From: Flavobacterium sp. J372
GTDB taxonomy: Bacteria > Bacteroidota > Bacteroidia > Flavobacteriales > Flavobacteriaceae
Direction: 5' to 3'
DNA length: 64,000 bases
Assembly (NCBI RefSeq): GCF_024699965.1
Contig: NZ_JAJOMZ010000004.1
Location: 3,194,001 to 3,258,000 of the forward strand
In this document: positions 9,717 to 17,621 of the stretch, piece after piece
How positions within the stretch are numbered: the stretch's first letter is position 1
How the letters are laid out: every line of letters begins with the position of its first letter
The notes under the pieces: generated by a model
Database searches by the model: none
Told to the model about the DNA's origin: nothing
The model's input: the letters and a program-made list of their open reading frames with translations, nothing else
Position numbers and translations under genes: made by a program

Positions 9717-10697
9717 TTAAAAATCAGCATCAAAGCTTATTTTCTGCGAGTCTCCGCTTTCTTTGTTGAGCACGCCCGCCTTCTGGTATTCGCTTACGCG
9801 CTTCTCGAAGAAGTTGGTTTTCCCCTGAAGCGAGATCATATCCATGAAATCAAACGGGTTGCCGGTGTTGAACTGCCTTTCACAGCCAAGCTCTACAAGA
9901 AGCCTGTCGGTTACAAACTCAAGGTACTGTGTCATCAGCACGGCATTCATCCCGATAAGGCTCACCGGAAGCGACTCGGTAATAAATTCACGCTCAATGT
10001 TAAGCGCATCTATCAATATTTCTTTTATCCTGTCTTTCGATACTTTATTTACAAGATGGTGGTTGTGCAGGTGCACGGCAAAATCACAGTGAACACCTTC
10101 GTCTCGCGAAATCAACTCATTTGAAAAGGTTAGGCCCGGCATCAACCCGCGTTTCTTCAACCAGAATATAGAGCAAAATGCACCTGAGAAGAAAATACCC
10201 TCAACGGCCGCGAACGCAATAAGCCTTTCGGCGAAAGAGTCGCTTTTAATCCATTTCAGCGCCCATTCCGCTTTTTTCTTGATGGCGGGAAACACTTCAA
10301 TAGCATGGAACAGTTTGTCTTTTTCAGCCTCATCTTTCACATAAGTATCAATAAGGAGCGAGTATGTTTCGCTGTGTATGTTCTCCATCATGATCTGGAA
10401 ACCGTAGAAAAACTTAGCTTCCGGATACTGCACCTCGTTTACGAAATTTTCTGCGAGGTTCTCATTCACAATACCGTCTGACGCCGCAAAGAACGCCAGG
10501 ATATGCTTGATGAAATACTTTTCGTCAGGGCTGAGTTTAGTGTTCCAGTCTGTAATATCCTGGTGCAGGTCAATTTCTTCAGCAGTCCAGAAACTAGCCT
10601 CCATTTTCTTGTACCAGTCCCATATATCATGGTGCTTGATAGGGAAAATTACGAAGCGGTTTTTGTTTTCCTGTAAAATTGGCTCTATTGCAGACAT
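9717..10697 (-). CDS. nrdB: Ribonucleoside-diphosphate reductase beta subunit
   Basis: 326-residue radical-generating subunit of class Ia ribonucleotide reductase, partner of the adjacent NrdA. Dimetal ligands and family motifs can be seen: [11 protein letters not shown] near the N-terminus, [10 protein letters not shown] (~127-136), [12 protein letters not shown] (~168-179), and [13 protein letters not shown] (~200-212). The length and the EGIFFSG helix resemble the eukaryote-like R2 type common in Bacteroidota. It is the first gene of the leftward nrdBA operon. A DnaA-box consensus lies about 100 bp upstream. Confidence 0.95.
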   Translation of the reverse strand: MSAIEPILQENKNRFVIFPIKHHDIWDWYKKMEASFWTAEEIDLHQDITDWNTKLSPDEKYFIKHILAFFAASDGIVNENLAENFVNEVQYPEAKFFYGFQIMMENIHSETYSLLIDTYVKDEAEKDKLFHAIEVFPAIKKKAEWALKWIKSDSFAERLIAFAAVEGIFFSGAFCSIFWLKKRGLMPGLTFSNELISRDEGVHCDFAVHLHNHHLVNKVSKDRIKEILIDALNIEREFITESLPVSLIGMNAVLMTQYLEFVTDRLLVELGCERQFNTGNPFDFMDMISLQGKTNFFEKRVSEYQKAGVLNKESGDSQKISFDADF

Positions 10698-10792
10698 ATT
10701 ATTTTGACTTTAATTTTATTATTTGTATGGCGATTTTACCGCCGGAGTAGATTACAAAGATTGGCATTTGAAAAAGAAAATGAAAGCCAAAC

Positions 10793-10801
10793 TTATCCAC
10801 A
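10793..10801 (+). promoter_or_regulatory. DnaA-box consensus upstream of nrdBA
   Basis: TTATCCACA is an exact match to the classic DnaA-box consensus. It lies in the 247-bp gap between nrdB and the DUF3109 gene, 96-104 bp upstream of the nrdB start. DnaA regulates nrdAB in E. coli; whether it does so here is inference. A single 9-mer can also occur by chance. Confidence 0.4.
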
Positions 10802-10913
10802 ATCAGGCATAGTTTTTAACAACGCTTAACATTAAGGCAATCAAATATTAAATTTATAAATACCTGAAAAGCAAAATGTTACGAAACTAAAATAGCAAGA
10901 TGAGATAGATGTA

Positions 10914-10935
10914 ACGCCCTGTAAAATCAGGGCTT
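10914..10935 (-). terminator. Weak hairpin after the DUF3109 gene
   Basis: GCCCTG (10916-10921) and CAGGGC (10928-10933) form a 6-bp stem with a 6-base loop, 12 bp past the stop codon of the leftward gene. There is no clear U tract, so the terminator call is weak. Confidence 0.3.
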
Positions 10936-10944
10936 AAGAAGCGA

Positions 10945-11532
10945 TTAACGCCTGCGTTGCGCAGGTTGTTCTTTCAGTTCGGCAGCCACTTTTTCAAGTT
11001 CAGCATACCAATCTTCCCTAAAGCGGCGTATCAGCGCCTCGCGTACAAATTTATACACCGGTACTTCAAGTTCTTTACCAAGGGCGCAGGCTGGGTTGCA
11101 AATGTCCCACCTGTCATAATTTACCGCCGCAAATTCGGTGAAGTCCTTTACCCTGATTGGGTACAAGTGGCATGAAACGGGTTTTTTCCAGCTTACGATG
11201 CCCTGGTTGTAGGCCTGTTCTATTCCGCACAGGGCGGTTTTTCCGTCAAATATTACGTACGCACAGTCTTTATTATCAATGAGCGGTGTTTCAAGGTCGC
11301 CGTCAGTCCCGGTAACCCATGTGCCCTGGGCCTCAATAGCAGCAATCCCTTCCGGGCGCAGGAATGGTTTTACCAGTGGATAGATCTCTTCAAGAATGCG
11401 GGTTTCCTCTTCATTAAGGGGTGCTCCTGCATCGCCGTCAACACAGCAGCCGCCATGGCATGCCGAAAGGTTGCACACAAAATCTTTCTCCAGTATGTCT
11501 TCAGACACTATTGTTTTACCCAGTTGAAACAT
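10945..11532 (-). CDS. DUF3109 family Cys-rich protein
   Basis: 195-residue soluble protein of the DUF3109/YkgJ-like group. An N-terminal cysteine cluster is seen in CNLSACHGGCC (residues ~21-31). Further cysteines are in NKDCAY, ALCGIEQ, VSCHLYPIRV and CNPAC, the usual set for binding zinc or an iron-sulfur centre. Its function is unknown in Bacteroidota; related YkgJ proteins are annotated as metal-chelating. It is a single gene diverging from the MarC gene across a 128-bp gap. The C-terminus is Arg/Gln-rich (QPAQRRR). Confidence 0.85.
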   Translation of the reverse strand: MFQLGKTIVSEDILEKDFVCNLSACHGGCCVDGDAGAPLNEEETRILEEIYPLVKPFLRPEGIAAIEAQGTWVTGTDGDLETPLIDNKDCAYVIFDGKTALCGIEQAYNQGIVSWKKPVSCHLYPIRVKDFTEFAAVNYDRWDICNPACALGKELEVPVYKFVREALIRRFREDWYAELEKVAAELKEQPAQRRR

Positions 11533-11627
11533 GCGGCAAAGATAACCATTACATTTTGTATAAATATGTGCTAAAATCCTGCCAAAAAATTAACGGTGTG
11601 TTAGCTTCGGGTTCATAAATATTACGG

Positions 11628-11635
11628 TACTTTTG
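11628..11635 (+). promoter_or_regulatory. -7 promoter box for the MarC gene
   Basis: TACTTTTG matches TAnnTTTG exactly and lies 25 bp before the start codon of the MarC-family gene. Confidence 0.5.
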
Positions 11636-11660
11636 CGCTTGCAAATAATTTCGCACAAAG

Positions 11661-12236
11661 ATGAATTTCGACTGGAGAGAAATGTTTACCGTGAGCATGG
11701 TGCTTTTTGCCGTGATAGATATTGTGGGCAGCGTACCTATTATAGTTGACCTACGCAACAAACTTGGCCATATACAAAGCGAAAAGGCTTCAATAGTTGC
11801 TTTAATCATTATGGTGGCGTTCCTGTTTGTTGGTGAAGAGATACTGAAGCTTATCGGGATTGATGCCAACTCGTTTGCCGTGGCGGGTTCGTTTGTACTT
11901 TTCTTCCTGGCGCTCGAGATGATACTCGGTATACGCCTTTACAAAGAAGATAATCCAAGCACAGCATCAATCGTACCTATTGCTTTCCCAATCATCGCGG
12001 GTGCCGGCACAATGACGACAATATTATCTTTAAGAGCTGAATACGAAAAGATTAACATTATAATTGCCATAGCGCTTAATGTGATTATTGTGTTCGCAGT
12101 ACTTAAGTCTTCAGCAAAAATTGAGAAAGCATTAGGTGTAAACGGCCTTGGCGTAATCCGCAAAGTATTTGGGGTTGTGCTGTTAGCTATTGCTGTTAAA
12201 TTATTCGCATCTAATGTTAAACAATTGTTTCTTTAG
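11661..12236 (+). CDS. MarC-family integral membrane protein
   Basis: 191-residue inner-membrane protein with about six hydrophobic helices and the family signature segments VGSVPIIVDLRNKLG near the start and IVPIAFPIIAGAGTMTTI in the middle (residues ~106-123). MarC/UPF0056 proteins were once linked to multiple antibiotic resistance, but that role is not supported and their function is open. A -7 box precedes the gene. The next small membrane-protein gene follows 45 bp later with its own -7-like box. Confidence 0.88.
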   Translation: MNFDWREMFTVSMVLFAVIDIVGSVPIIVDLRNKLGHIQSEKASIVALIIMVAFLFVGEEILKLIGIDANSFAVAGSFVLFFLALEMILGIRLYKEDNPSTASIVPIAFPIIAGAGTMTTILSLRAEYEKINIIIAIALNVIIVFAVLKSSAKIEKALGVNGLGVIRKVFGVVLLAIAVKLFASNVKQLFL

Positions 12237-12248
12237 TTATAATCTGCA

Positions 12249-12256
12249 TAACTTTA
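12249..12256 (+). promoter_or_regulatory. -7-like box for the small membrane protein
   Basis: TAACTTTA differs from TAnnTTTG only at the last base and is 25 bp upstream of the start codon at 12282. Confidence 0.35.
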
Positions 12257-12281
12257 CCACAGAATCATTACGATTTATATA

Positions 12282-12482
12282 ATGAAATTTTTTATCTACA
12301 CTCTTATCGCGATTGCAATTGCCCTGATCGCATTTAACGTCACTCTTCTTGATTTTGATAACCTGCTTGCCGGTAACAGCCTTGTAGCCCTTATTGGCAT
12401 CATTGCCTCTATGTGTGCGGTTTGCATATTGCTTATCTTCAGGATGGCGAAAACTATTGAGGAGAAAACCAGGAACCTGTAG
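12282..12482 (+). CDS. Small two-helix membrane protein, 66 residues
   Basis: Short hydrophobic protein with a transmembrane segment at ~4-20, a polar DFDNLLAG linker and a second segment at ~33-53, ending in a charged tail (MAKTIEEKTRNL). It resembles small conserved membrane proteins of Flavobacteriaceae with no known function. It ends 10 bp before the FAD oxidoreductase start and is probably co-transcribed with it. Confidence 0.65.
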   Translation: MKFFIYTLIAIAIALIAFNVTLLDFDNLLAGNSLVALIGIIASMCAVCILLIFRMAKTIEEKTRNL

Positions 12483-12492
12483 TTTCTCTGAT

Positions 12493-13101
12493 ATGTTTGA
12501 CGTTTTAATTATAGGCGGTGGTGCAGCAGGAGTATCCTGTGCCCTTGTGCTCGGCTCATCTCTTAAAAAGCCTTATGCTGAAGGCAAGAAGGTAGGCATA
12601 TTCACCCACCAGAAAGCTTCAGCCCTGCAAGACGGGCTTTACAACAATGTTTACGGCATCGCTCCCGGCACATTAGGTAAAGACATAATGGCCCAAAGCC
12701 TTGCCCACCTTTCAGGCACTTATCCTGATGTAGTACAGCTACCCGGAGAAAAAGTGATGAAAGTGGAAGGTACTGCCGGCAATTTTACCATTATAACTAA
12801 CAAAGGCGACTATAAGGCGCGGATTATTGTAGTGGCAGTAGGTTCGGCAGCAACTTTTGATATTGCGGGACTTACAGAATATATTATTCCGCACAAAAAA
12901 GCTTTACCTGAAAAAAACCGCATACAATTAAAGAATGAAGACCACCTGGTTGCTGATGGCATTTATGTTGCCGGGACACTTGCCGGTGAAAGAAGCCAGC
13001 TTAGTATTGCAGCCGGAAGCGGCGCTGCGGTAGCAACTGATATTATGACGTTGTGGAATAGCGGCACACAGAGCCAGCACCACGATAGCACAAGAAAATA
13101 A
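12493..13101 (+). CDS. Small FAD/NAD(P)-dependent oxidoreductase
   Basis: A 202-residue protein starting MFDVLIIGGGAAGVSCAL, the Rossmann FAD-binding fingerprint. A C-terminal segment IYVAGTLAGERSQLSIAAG is the FAD-contacting motif of the thioredoxin reductase-like family. The frame is also open upstream to 12394, but the ATG at 12493 puts the glycine motif at the N-terminus and gives a short gap to the previous gene, so it is chosen. It lacks the central NAD-binding domain and CxxC of true thioredoxin reductase (usually ~310 residues), so it is a shortened single-domain relative. Substrate is unknown. Confidence 0.8.
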   Translation: MFDVLIIGGGAAGVSCALVLGSSLKKPYAEGKKVGIFTHQKASALQDGLYNNVYGIAPGTLGKDIMAQSLAHLSGTYPDVVQLPGEKVMKVEGTAGNFTIITNKGDYKARIIVVAVGSAATFDIAGLTEYIIPHKKALPEKNRIQLKNEDHLVADGIYVAGTLAGERSQLSIAAGSGAAVATDIMTLWNSGTQSQHHDSTRK

Positions 13102-13127
13102 AAAAACCGCTGCATAGCGGTTTTTTT
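13100..13127. terminator. Bidirectional terminator between convergent genes
   Basis: A7 followed by ACCGC, a TGCATA loop, GCGGT and T7 gives a hairpin with a T tract on both strands. It separates the rightward oxidoreductase gene from the leftward lipoprotein gene and fits a shared intrinsic terminator. Confidence 0.85.
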
Positions 13128-13128
13128 A

Positions 13129-13608
13129 TTATTCAGGCAGGTTGTAATTATATGTAAACTCCCCTGCTTCTATTGTTACAACTATGTTGCTGTACTCATT
13201 ATACAGCTGCCCGCTAAAAGTCCCCCTCAGCCTGTTATCACTGTTAAGCAGTGTATTTGAATCAATATCATATTCTTCTCCGTCAACCTGCTTGCGTATG
13301 GCAAGGTTACTGTCTTGTGAATATGCCCATCGTGTGGCACGGTTAGCCCCTGTTTCGTATTTATTTATCCTGAAAGCAATGTATTCTCCCGGCACACCAT
13401 TATTAGACCCTACTACATTAAGATATCTTTGGCCTGTAGAACCCACTTTTTCTGTAACCTGTACATTATTATAAACTTTCTGTACATCATTCACAATAAA
13501 TGTCATTTCGCCATAGGGCGTGTTAAGCAGTTCAGTGGTTTCATCTGAACATGACGAAGCCGTAAGCCCTATAATTATAGCAAATACCAGGAAGTATATT
13601 TTTTTCAT
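13129..13608 (-). CDS. Hypothetical lipoprotein
   Basis: 159 residues with a lipoprotein signal peptide: hydrophobic core then TASSC, making residue ~20 the lipidated cysteine, followed by SDETTE. The mature part is beta-rich, with GEMTFIVNDVQKVYNNVQV and a repeated tyrosine/asparagine pattern like the DUF6252-type lipoproteins of Flavobacteriaceae, though I am not certain of that family. No enzyme motif is present. It is a single gene facing the oxidoreductase gene, with the shared terminator at its 3' end. Confidence 0.7.
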   Translation of the reverse strand: MKKIYFLVFAIIIGLTASSCSDETTELLNTPYGEMTFIVNDVQKVYNNVQVTEKVGSTGQRYLNVVGSNNGVPGEYIAFRINKYETGANRATRWAYSQDSNLAIRKQVDGEEYDIDSNTLLNSDNRLRGTFSGQLYNEYSNIVVTIEAGEFTYNYNLPE

Positions 13609-13692
13609 ATTGTTAACCTTTGAAAAAGTACTGCAATATAATAACTTTTAGCACTCACTATTTAGATTTTGACTTTAATTTAATCATTACGC

Positions 13693-14133
13693 TTATTGCT
13701 TCAGGTAGAGGCAATGGTTGTAATAGTCTATGATCGCTTTGCCCTGAAGCAGCACATCAGCCCCAATTATACCATGTACAGGCCTTGCTTTGTAAAGCCG
13801 AAGCGCTTCATTTACATGCGACATATCGAAAATAACAAGGCTCAGCGCGTCGGTTTTCCAGCGCCCCATCTGCAGCATATTTTCAAACGAAGATTTTGTG
13901 AGCATCCCTACACCGCCTGCTCCGGCAGCTTTGGTTTCAGAGTCGAGCGCGTTTAGCTTAAAATGTTCAATACCCTCAAAATCAACGCAACTGTTTGATG
14001 CCCCGGTATCAAGAATAAAATCGCCTTCTATCCCGTTAATCTTAGCCTTTATTCGCAGGTGCTGGGTCTTAGAAATTTTAAAGCTGATTTTTTTGTAGCC
14101 TTTATCTTTAAGGGTATCGTACAGGTTTTTCAT
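13693..14133 (-). CDS. Retropepsin-like aspartyl protease
   Basis: 146-residue protein with the aspartyl-protease signature FILDTGASNSC (residues ~38-48) and a downstream HGIIGADVL flap/hydrophobic-glycine motif (~124-132). One such domain must dimerise to form the active site. The N-terminus (MKNLYDTLKDKGYKKISFKI) has no signal peptide, so the protein is probably cytosolic. Its target is unknown. It diverges from tatD across a 93-bp gap. Confidence 0.82.
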   Translation of the reverse strand: MKNLYDTLKDKGYKKISFKISKTQHLRIKAKINGIEGDFILDTGASNSCVDFEGIEHFKLNALDSETKAAGAGGVGMLTKSSFENMLQMGRWKTDALSLVIFDMSHVNEALRLYKARPVHGIIGADVLLQGKAIIDYYNHCLYLKQ

Positions 14134-14203
14134 TTATGACATTATGATTGACAAATTTGGTTTAAATTAAAGTATTGTTATACTGAAACACAAACCCAAA
14201 TCG

Positions 14204-14211
14204 TAATTTTG
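14204..14211 (+). promoter_or_regulatory. -7 promoter box for tatD, overlapping a false TTG start
   Basis: TAATTTTG is a perfect TAnnTTTG box 15 bp before ATG 14227. A TTG codon in the same frame at 14209 falls inside the box, so it cannot be the start of a normally transcribed message. Confidence 0.6.
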
Positions 14212-14226
14212 GCACAAATTTACAAC

Positions 14227-14994
14227 ATGACTTTTACCGATACACATACACACCTTTACAGCGAAGAGTTTGAGCAAGACCGCGAGGCAATGATAATGCG
14301 AGCTTTTGACGCAGGCGTAACAAGGCTTTTTGTGCCGTCTATTGACTCATCATATACACAACAGATGTATGAGCTGGAAGCTAAATATCCTGAAAATGTT
14401 TTTCTGATGATGGGCCTGCACCCTACCTATGTGAAAGAAAACTATAAAGACGAGCTTGACCATGTGGAACGTGAACTGGCCGGGCGAAAATTTGCCGCGG
14501 TAGGCGAAATTGGGATTGACCTGTATTGGGATAAATCTACACTAGGGTGGCAGCAGGAAGCCTTTAGCAGGCAGATTGAACTTGCAAAGCAATATTCGCT
14601 GCCAATTAATATACATTGCCGTGACGCTTTTAATGAAGTTTTTGAAGTATTGGAGTCACATAAAGATGATAACCTGTATGGCATCTTCCATTGCTTTACC
14701 GGTGATTTCGCTCAGGCGAAGCAGGCCATCAGTTATAACATGAAACTGGGAATAGGTGGTGTTGCCACTTTCAAGAATGGTAAAATTGACCAGTTTTTGA
14801 ATGAGATACCCCTTGAAAACATTGTTCTTGAAACCGACGCTCCCTATCTTGCACCTAAGCCCTATCGCGGTAAGCGGAATGAAAGCAGCTATACTGTTAT
14901 TATAGCACAGAAACTGGCTGAAATATACAGTATGCCTTTAGAAGAAATTGCCGACATAACTACTAAAAATTCAGTTGAAGTTTACGGCATTTAA
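14227..14994 (+). CDS. tatD: TatD-family metal-dependent hydrolase
   Basis: 255-residue TIM-barrel hydrolase of the TatD family, which act as metal-dependent DNases in the cytosol. Metal ligands are visible: THTHLY at the N-terminus, the GEIGIDLYW glutamate, INIHCRDAF, HCFTGD and the final ETDAPYLAPKPYRGKRN. The frame is open to a TTG at 14209, but that codon lies inside the promoter box, so ATG 14227 is chosen. It is followed by the acyltransferase and asparaginase genes in one direction; conserved TatD-asparaginase neighbourhoods occur in other Flavobacteriaceae. Confidence 0.92.
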   Translation: MTFTDTHTHLYSEEFEQDREAMIMRAFDAGVTRLFVPSIDSSYTQQMYELEAKYPENVFLMMGLHPTYVKENYKDELDHVERELAGRKFAAVGEIGIDLYWDKSTLGWQQEAFSRQIELAKQYSLPINIHCRDAFNEVFEVLESHKDDNLYGIFHCFTGDFAQAKQAISYNMKLGIGGVATFKNGKIDQFLNEIPLENIVLETDAPYLAPKPYRGKRNESSYTVIIAQKLAEIYSMPLEEIADITTKNSVEVYGI

Positions 14995-15063
14995 CAAAGA
15001 TTTTCTAATAAAATCCATTAATTTTTTGTTCATTTGCAGGATTGTTTAACCCGCAGCAAGCAC

Positions 15064-16200
15064 ATGTCTAAATTTGACCATATAAGGCCTTTTTACGATA
15101 CAGAAGTAAACGGGGCTATAAGGAGCGTGATACATCACCCAATGATGAAAGCGCTCATGAGCTTTACATTTCCCGGAACACCTGAAGAAGTCTGGACCGA
15201 ATGGCTGGAGAAAACGCATTCAAAACGTGATTTTCAGATCAATTTCATTTACCAGGCCATACAAAGGGTTCTTGAAAAAACATCTGACGGGCTTACCACT
15301 TCGGGTTTTGAAAAGCTTGAAACACACACACCCTACCTTTATATATCAAACCACAGGGACATCATACTTGATACATCATTGCTTAATGTGTGCCTGTATG
15401 ACCATAAGCTTACCATGACAGCCAGTGCCATTGGCGATAACCTGGTGCAAAAACAGTTTTTGCAGGTACTGTCAAAACTTAATCGTAACTTTTTGGTACA
15501 ACGCGGGCTTTCGCCAAGAGAACTGCTGCAAAGCTCTAAACTAATGAGCGAATACATTTACCAATTATTGATGAGGGAGTGCAGATCTGTATGGATTGCA
15601 CAGCGTGAGGGACGGACTAAAGATGGTAACGACGCTACCCATCAGGGTGTACTGAAGATGCTTGCCATGGCCAGCGATGAGGAGAACCTTATGGATTATT
15701 TCAAAAAGGTTAAGATTGTGCCGGTTTCAATTTCTTATGAATATGACCCTACAGATATGCTTAAAATGCCACAGCTGTTGGCAGAGGCTAACGATGAAGT
15801 TTACATAAAAGAAAAGAATGAAGACTTCATGACACTGATAAGCGGAATCATGGGCCAGAAAAAGCGAATACACCTGCATGTATGCGAGCCCCTGGACAAA
15901 GAACTTGATGCGATTGCTGCCACTGAAAGTAACCCAAATAAACAGATACAGGCACTTGCGCAGGTTATTGACGATGCCATATTAAGCACCTATAAGCTGT
16001 GGCCCACCAATTATATAGCCTATGACATGCTCAATGGATCTGACAGGTTTGCTGCACACTATTCTGAAAAGGAAAAAGATCTTTTTGAACGCCGGCTTGA
16101 ACTTCGCATAGATGCAGATGACAAAATTGTGCGTGAAGGTTTCCTGGCTATGTATGCCAACCCGGTTGTTAACCAGATGAAATACCAGAATGCACTATAG
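15064..16200 (+). CDS. 1-acyl-glycerol-3-phosphate acyltransferase-like protein
   Basis: 378-residue PlsC-type acyltransferase that would transfer acyl groups to lysophospholipids or another acceptor at the inner membrane. The catalytic H-x4-D motif is ISNHRDIILD (~104-113), and an E-G-R block appears in QREGRTKDG, in place of the usual FPEGTRS. The frame also contains a TTG at 15034; ATG 15064 is preferred because MSKFDHIRPFYD is a typical N-terminus. The C-terminal ~120 residues are family-specific. It overlaps the asparaginase start by 11 bp, so the two are translationally coupled. Confidence 0.85.
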   Translation: MSKFDHIRPFYDTEVNGAIRSVIHHPMMKALMSFTFPGTPEEVWTEWLEKTHSKRDFQINFIYQAIQRVLEKTSDGLTTSGFEKLETHTPYLYISNHRDIILDTSLLNVCLYDHKLTMTASAIGDNLVQKQFLQVLSKLNRNFLVQRGLSPRELLQSSKLMSEYIYQLLMRECRSVWIAQREGRTKDGNDATHQGVLKMLAMASDEENLMDYFKKVKIVPVSISYEYDPTDMLKMPQLLAEANDEVYIKEKNEDFMTLISGIMGQKKRIHLHVCEPLDKELDAIAATESNPNKQIQALAQVIDDAILSTYKLWPTNYIAYDMLNGSDRFAAHYSEKEKDLFERRLELRIDADDKIVREGFLAMYANPVVNQMKYQNAL

Positions 16201-17218
16201 GCCAAACATCCTGCTTATTTATACCGGCGGCACCATTGGCATGGTGAAAGATTTCACTACAGGAGCTCTTAAGGCCTTCAATTTTAAAAAACTGCTGAAC
16301 CGCATACCCGAACTACGCCACCTGGACTGTAATATTGAAACGGTTTCTTTTGACCACCCTATAGATTCATCAAACATGGATCCGGATAAATGGACAAAGA
16401 TTGCAGCTATAATAAATGACAATTACGACATTTTTGACGGTTTTGTGGTATTGCATGGCTCAGACACTATGTCGTATTCAGCATCAGCGCTAAGCTTTAT
16501 GCTTTCTGGGCTTACCAAGCCAGTGATTTTTACAGGCTCTCAGCTGCCAATCGGGGATTTGCGTACTGATGCCAAAGAAAACCTTATCACTGCCATACAG
16601 GTTGCGGCCCTACAAAAAAATGGCAAACCCGTAATCAAAGAAGTTTGCCTGTATTTTGAATATAAGCTGTACCGGGGCAACCGCACAACAAAGATTAGCG
16701 CTGAGCACTTTAATGCATTTACATCGCCCAACTACCCTGCCCTTGCAGAATCTGGCGTGTATTTGAAGGTAAATGAAGATTTGCTGCACAGCAATAACAA
16801 TGAACAATTTAGCGTAAAAGATAAGCTGGATGCAGGTACTGTAATTATCAAAATATTTCCTGGTATAAACAAAGCAGTACTAACATCAATAATGGCAACT
16901 CCGGGCCTTAAAGGCGCTGTTATTGAAACTTATGGCTCGGGCAATGCGCCTACAGATGAATGGTTTGTAGATATTTTAAAGGAGGCAATAGCAAAAGGCA
17001 TCCACATCATTAATGTTACCCAATGTTCCGGCGGAAGTGTGAATATGGGGCATTATGAAACCAGTACCCAATTAAAAGAAATAGGGGTTATTTCAGGCAA
17101 AGATATTACAACCGAAGCTGCCATTACAAAGCTTATGTGGCTGTTAGGGCAGGAGACTCCGGCAAATCAATTCATGTATGCTTTTGAAAGCAGCATCTGC
17201 GGCGAATTGACACAATAG
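16190..17218 (+). CDS. ansA: Type I L-asparaginase
   Basis: 342-residue cytosolic asparaginase that hydrolyses asparagine to aspartate and ammonia. The catalytic motifs are YTGGTIGM (~10-17, nucleophilic Thr) and LHGSDTMSYSAS (~86-97, second Thr-Asp pair), with TGSQLPIG between them. No signal peptide is present, as expected for type I. The ATG at 16190 overlaps the acyltransferase 3' end by 11 bp. The tRNA-Ser gene lies 43 bp downstream. Confidence 0.93.
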   Translation: MHYRPNILLIYTGGTIGMVKDFTTGALKAFNFKKLLNRIPELRHLDCNIETVSFDHPIDSSNMDPDKWTKIAAIINDNYDIFDGFVVLHGSDTMSYSASALSFMLSGLTKPVIFTGSQLPIGDLRTDAKENLITAIQVAALQKNGKPVIKEVCLYFEYKLYRGNRTTKISAEHFNAFTSPNYPALAESGVYLKVNEDLLHSNNNEQFSVKDKLDAGTVIIKIFPGINKAVLTSIMATPGLKGAVIETYGSGNAPTDEWFVDILKEAIAKGIHIINVTQCSGGSVNMGHYETSTQLKEIGVISGKDITTEAAITKLMWLLGQETPANQFMYAFESSICGELTQ

Positions 17219-17243
17219 CCTTTTTTTAATGGTTATTAAATAG

Positions 17244-17251
17244 TATTTTTG
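17244..17251 (+). promoter_or_regulatory. -7 promoter box for tRNA-Ser
   Basis: TATTTTTG matches TAnnTTTG and ends 10 bp before the mature tRNA 5' end. Confidence 0.5.
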
Positions 17252-17261
17252 GCGCCAGCTT

Positions 17262-17349
17262 AGAGAGGTGGCCGAGTGGTCGAAGGCGCACGCCTGGAAA
17301 GTGTGTATGCTCCAAAAGGGCATCGAGGGTTCGAATCCCTTCCTCTCTG
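17262..17349 (+). tRNA. tRNA-Ser (GGA)
   Basis: An 88-nt class II tRNA. The acceptor arm AGAGAGG (17262-17268) pairs with CCTCTCT (17342-17348), with discriminator G at 17349 and no encoded CCA. The anticodon stem CACGC/GTGTG closes the loop CTGGAAA, giving anticodon GGA. A long variable arm follows, as expected for serine. The T arm is GGGTTCGAATCCC. The gene is the insertion point of the neighbouring island: an integrase gene begins 272 bp after it, and the 3' half of the tRNA would be the attachment core. Confidence 0.95.
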
Positions 17350-17397
17350 CGAAAAAGGACTCAATTATGAGTCAAAAATATCTTAAATAGCTAAAAA

Positions 17398-17430
17398 CCT
17401 GCAAGTTAACAATTTGCGGGTTTTTTATTT
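17398..17430 (+). terminator. Terminator downstream of tRNA-Ser
   Basis: CCTGCAA (17398-17404) and TTGCGGG (17414-17420) form a 7-bp stem with one G-U pair, followed by a T-rich tract (17421-17432). Confidence 0.7.
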
Positions 17431-17435
17431 TTAGC

Positions 17436-17520
17436 CTGCAAATACACAAAATTTGCAAAAATGCACAAAATTTTTGTGGTGCATTCGTGGCGCAGAGGCC
17501 CGAAAAAAAAAGTGCGCCAC
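17436..17520. repeat. Repeat-rich left end of the island, possible integrase arm sites
   Basis: Between the tRNA and the integrase there are two copies of ACAAAATTT (from ~17446 and ~17465) and a near-palindrome CACAAAATTTTTGTG (17464-17478). There is also a perfect 8-bp inverted repeat, GTGGCGCA (17487-17494) and TGCGCCAC (17513-17520), with 18 bases between its arms. Such clusters beside the core site are typical arm-type binding sites for tyrosine recombinases. Function is inferred. Confidence 0.4.
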
Positions 17521-17621
17521 AAAATCCTTGTAACTCATTGATTAGCAAGATGTAAAGCACGTTAACGACTTGATTTTTAAGTACAACAGTTCGACCTTTA
17601 TTAACTTTAAATGTTTGAATT

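Noticed and set aside
12394..12492. Upstream extension of the FAD oxidoreductase frame
   Set aside because: It overlaps the small membrane-protein gene, and the FAD glycine motif sits correctly only when starting at 12493.
14209..14226. TTG start for TatD
   Set aside because: It lies within the TAATTTTG promoter box; ATG 14227 gives the normal TatD N-terminus.
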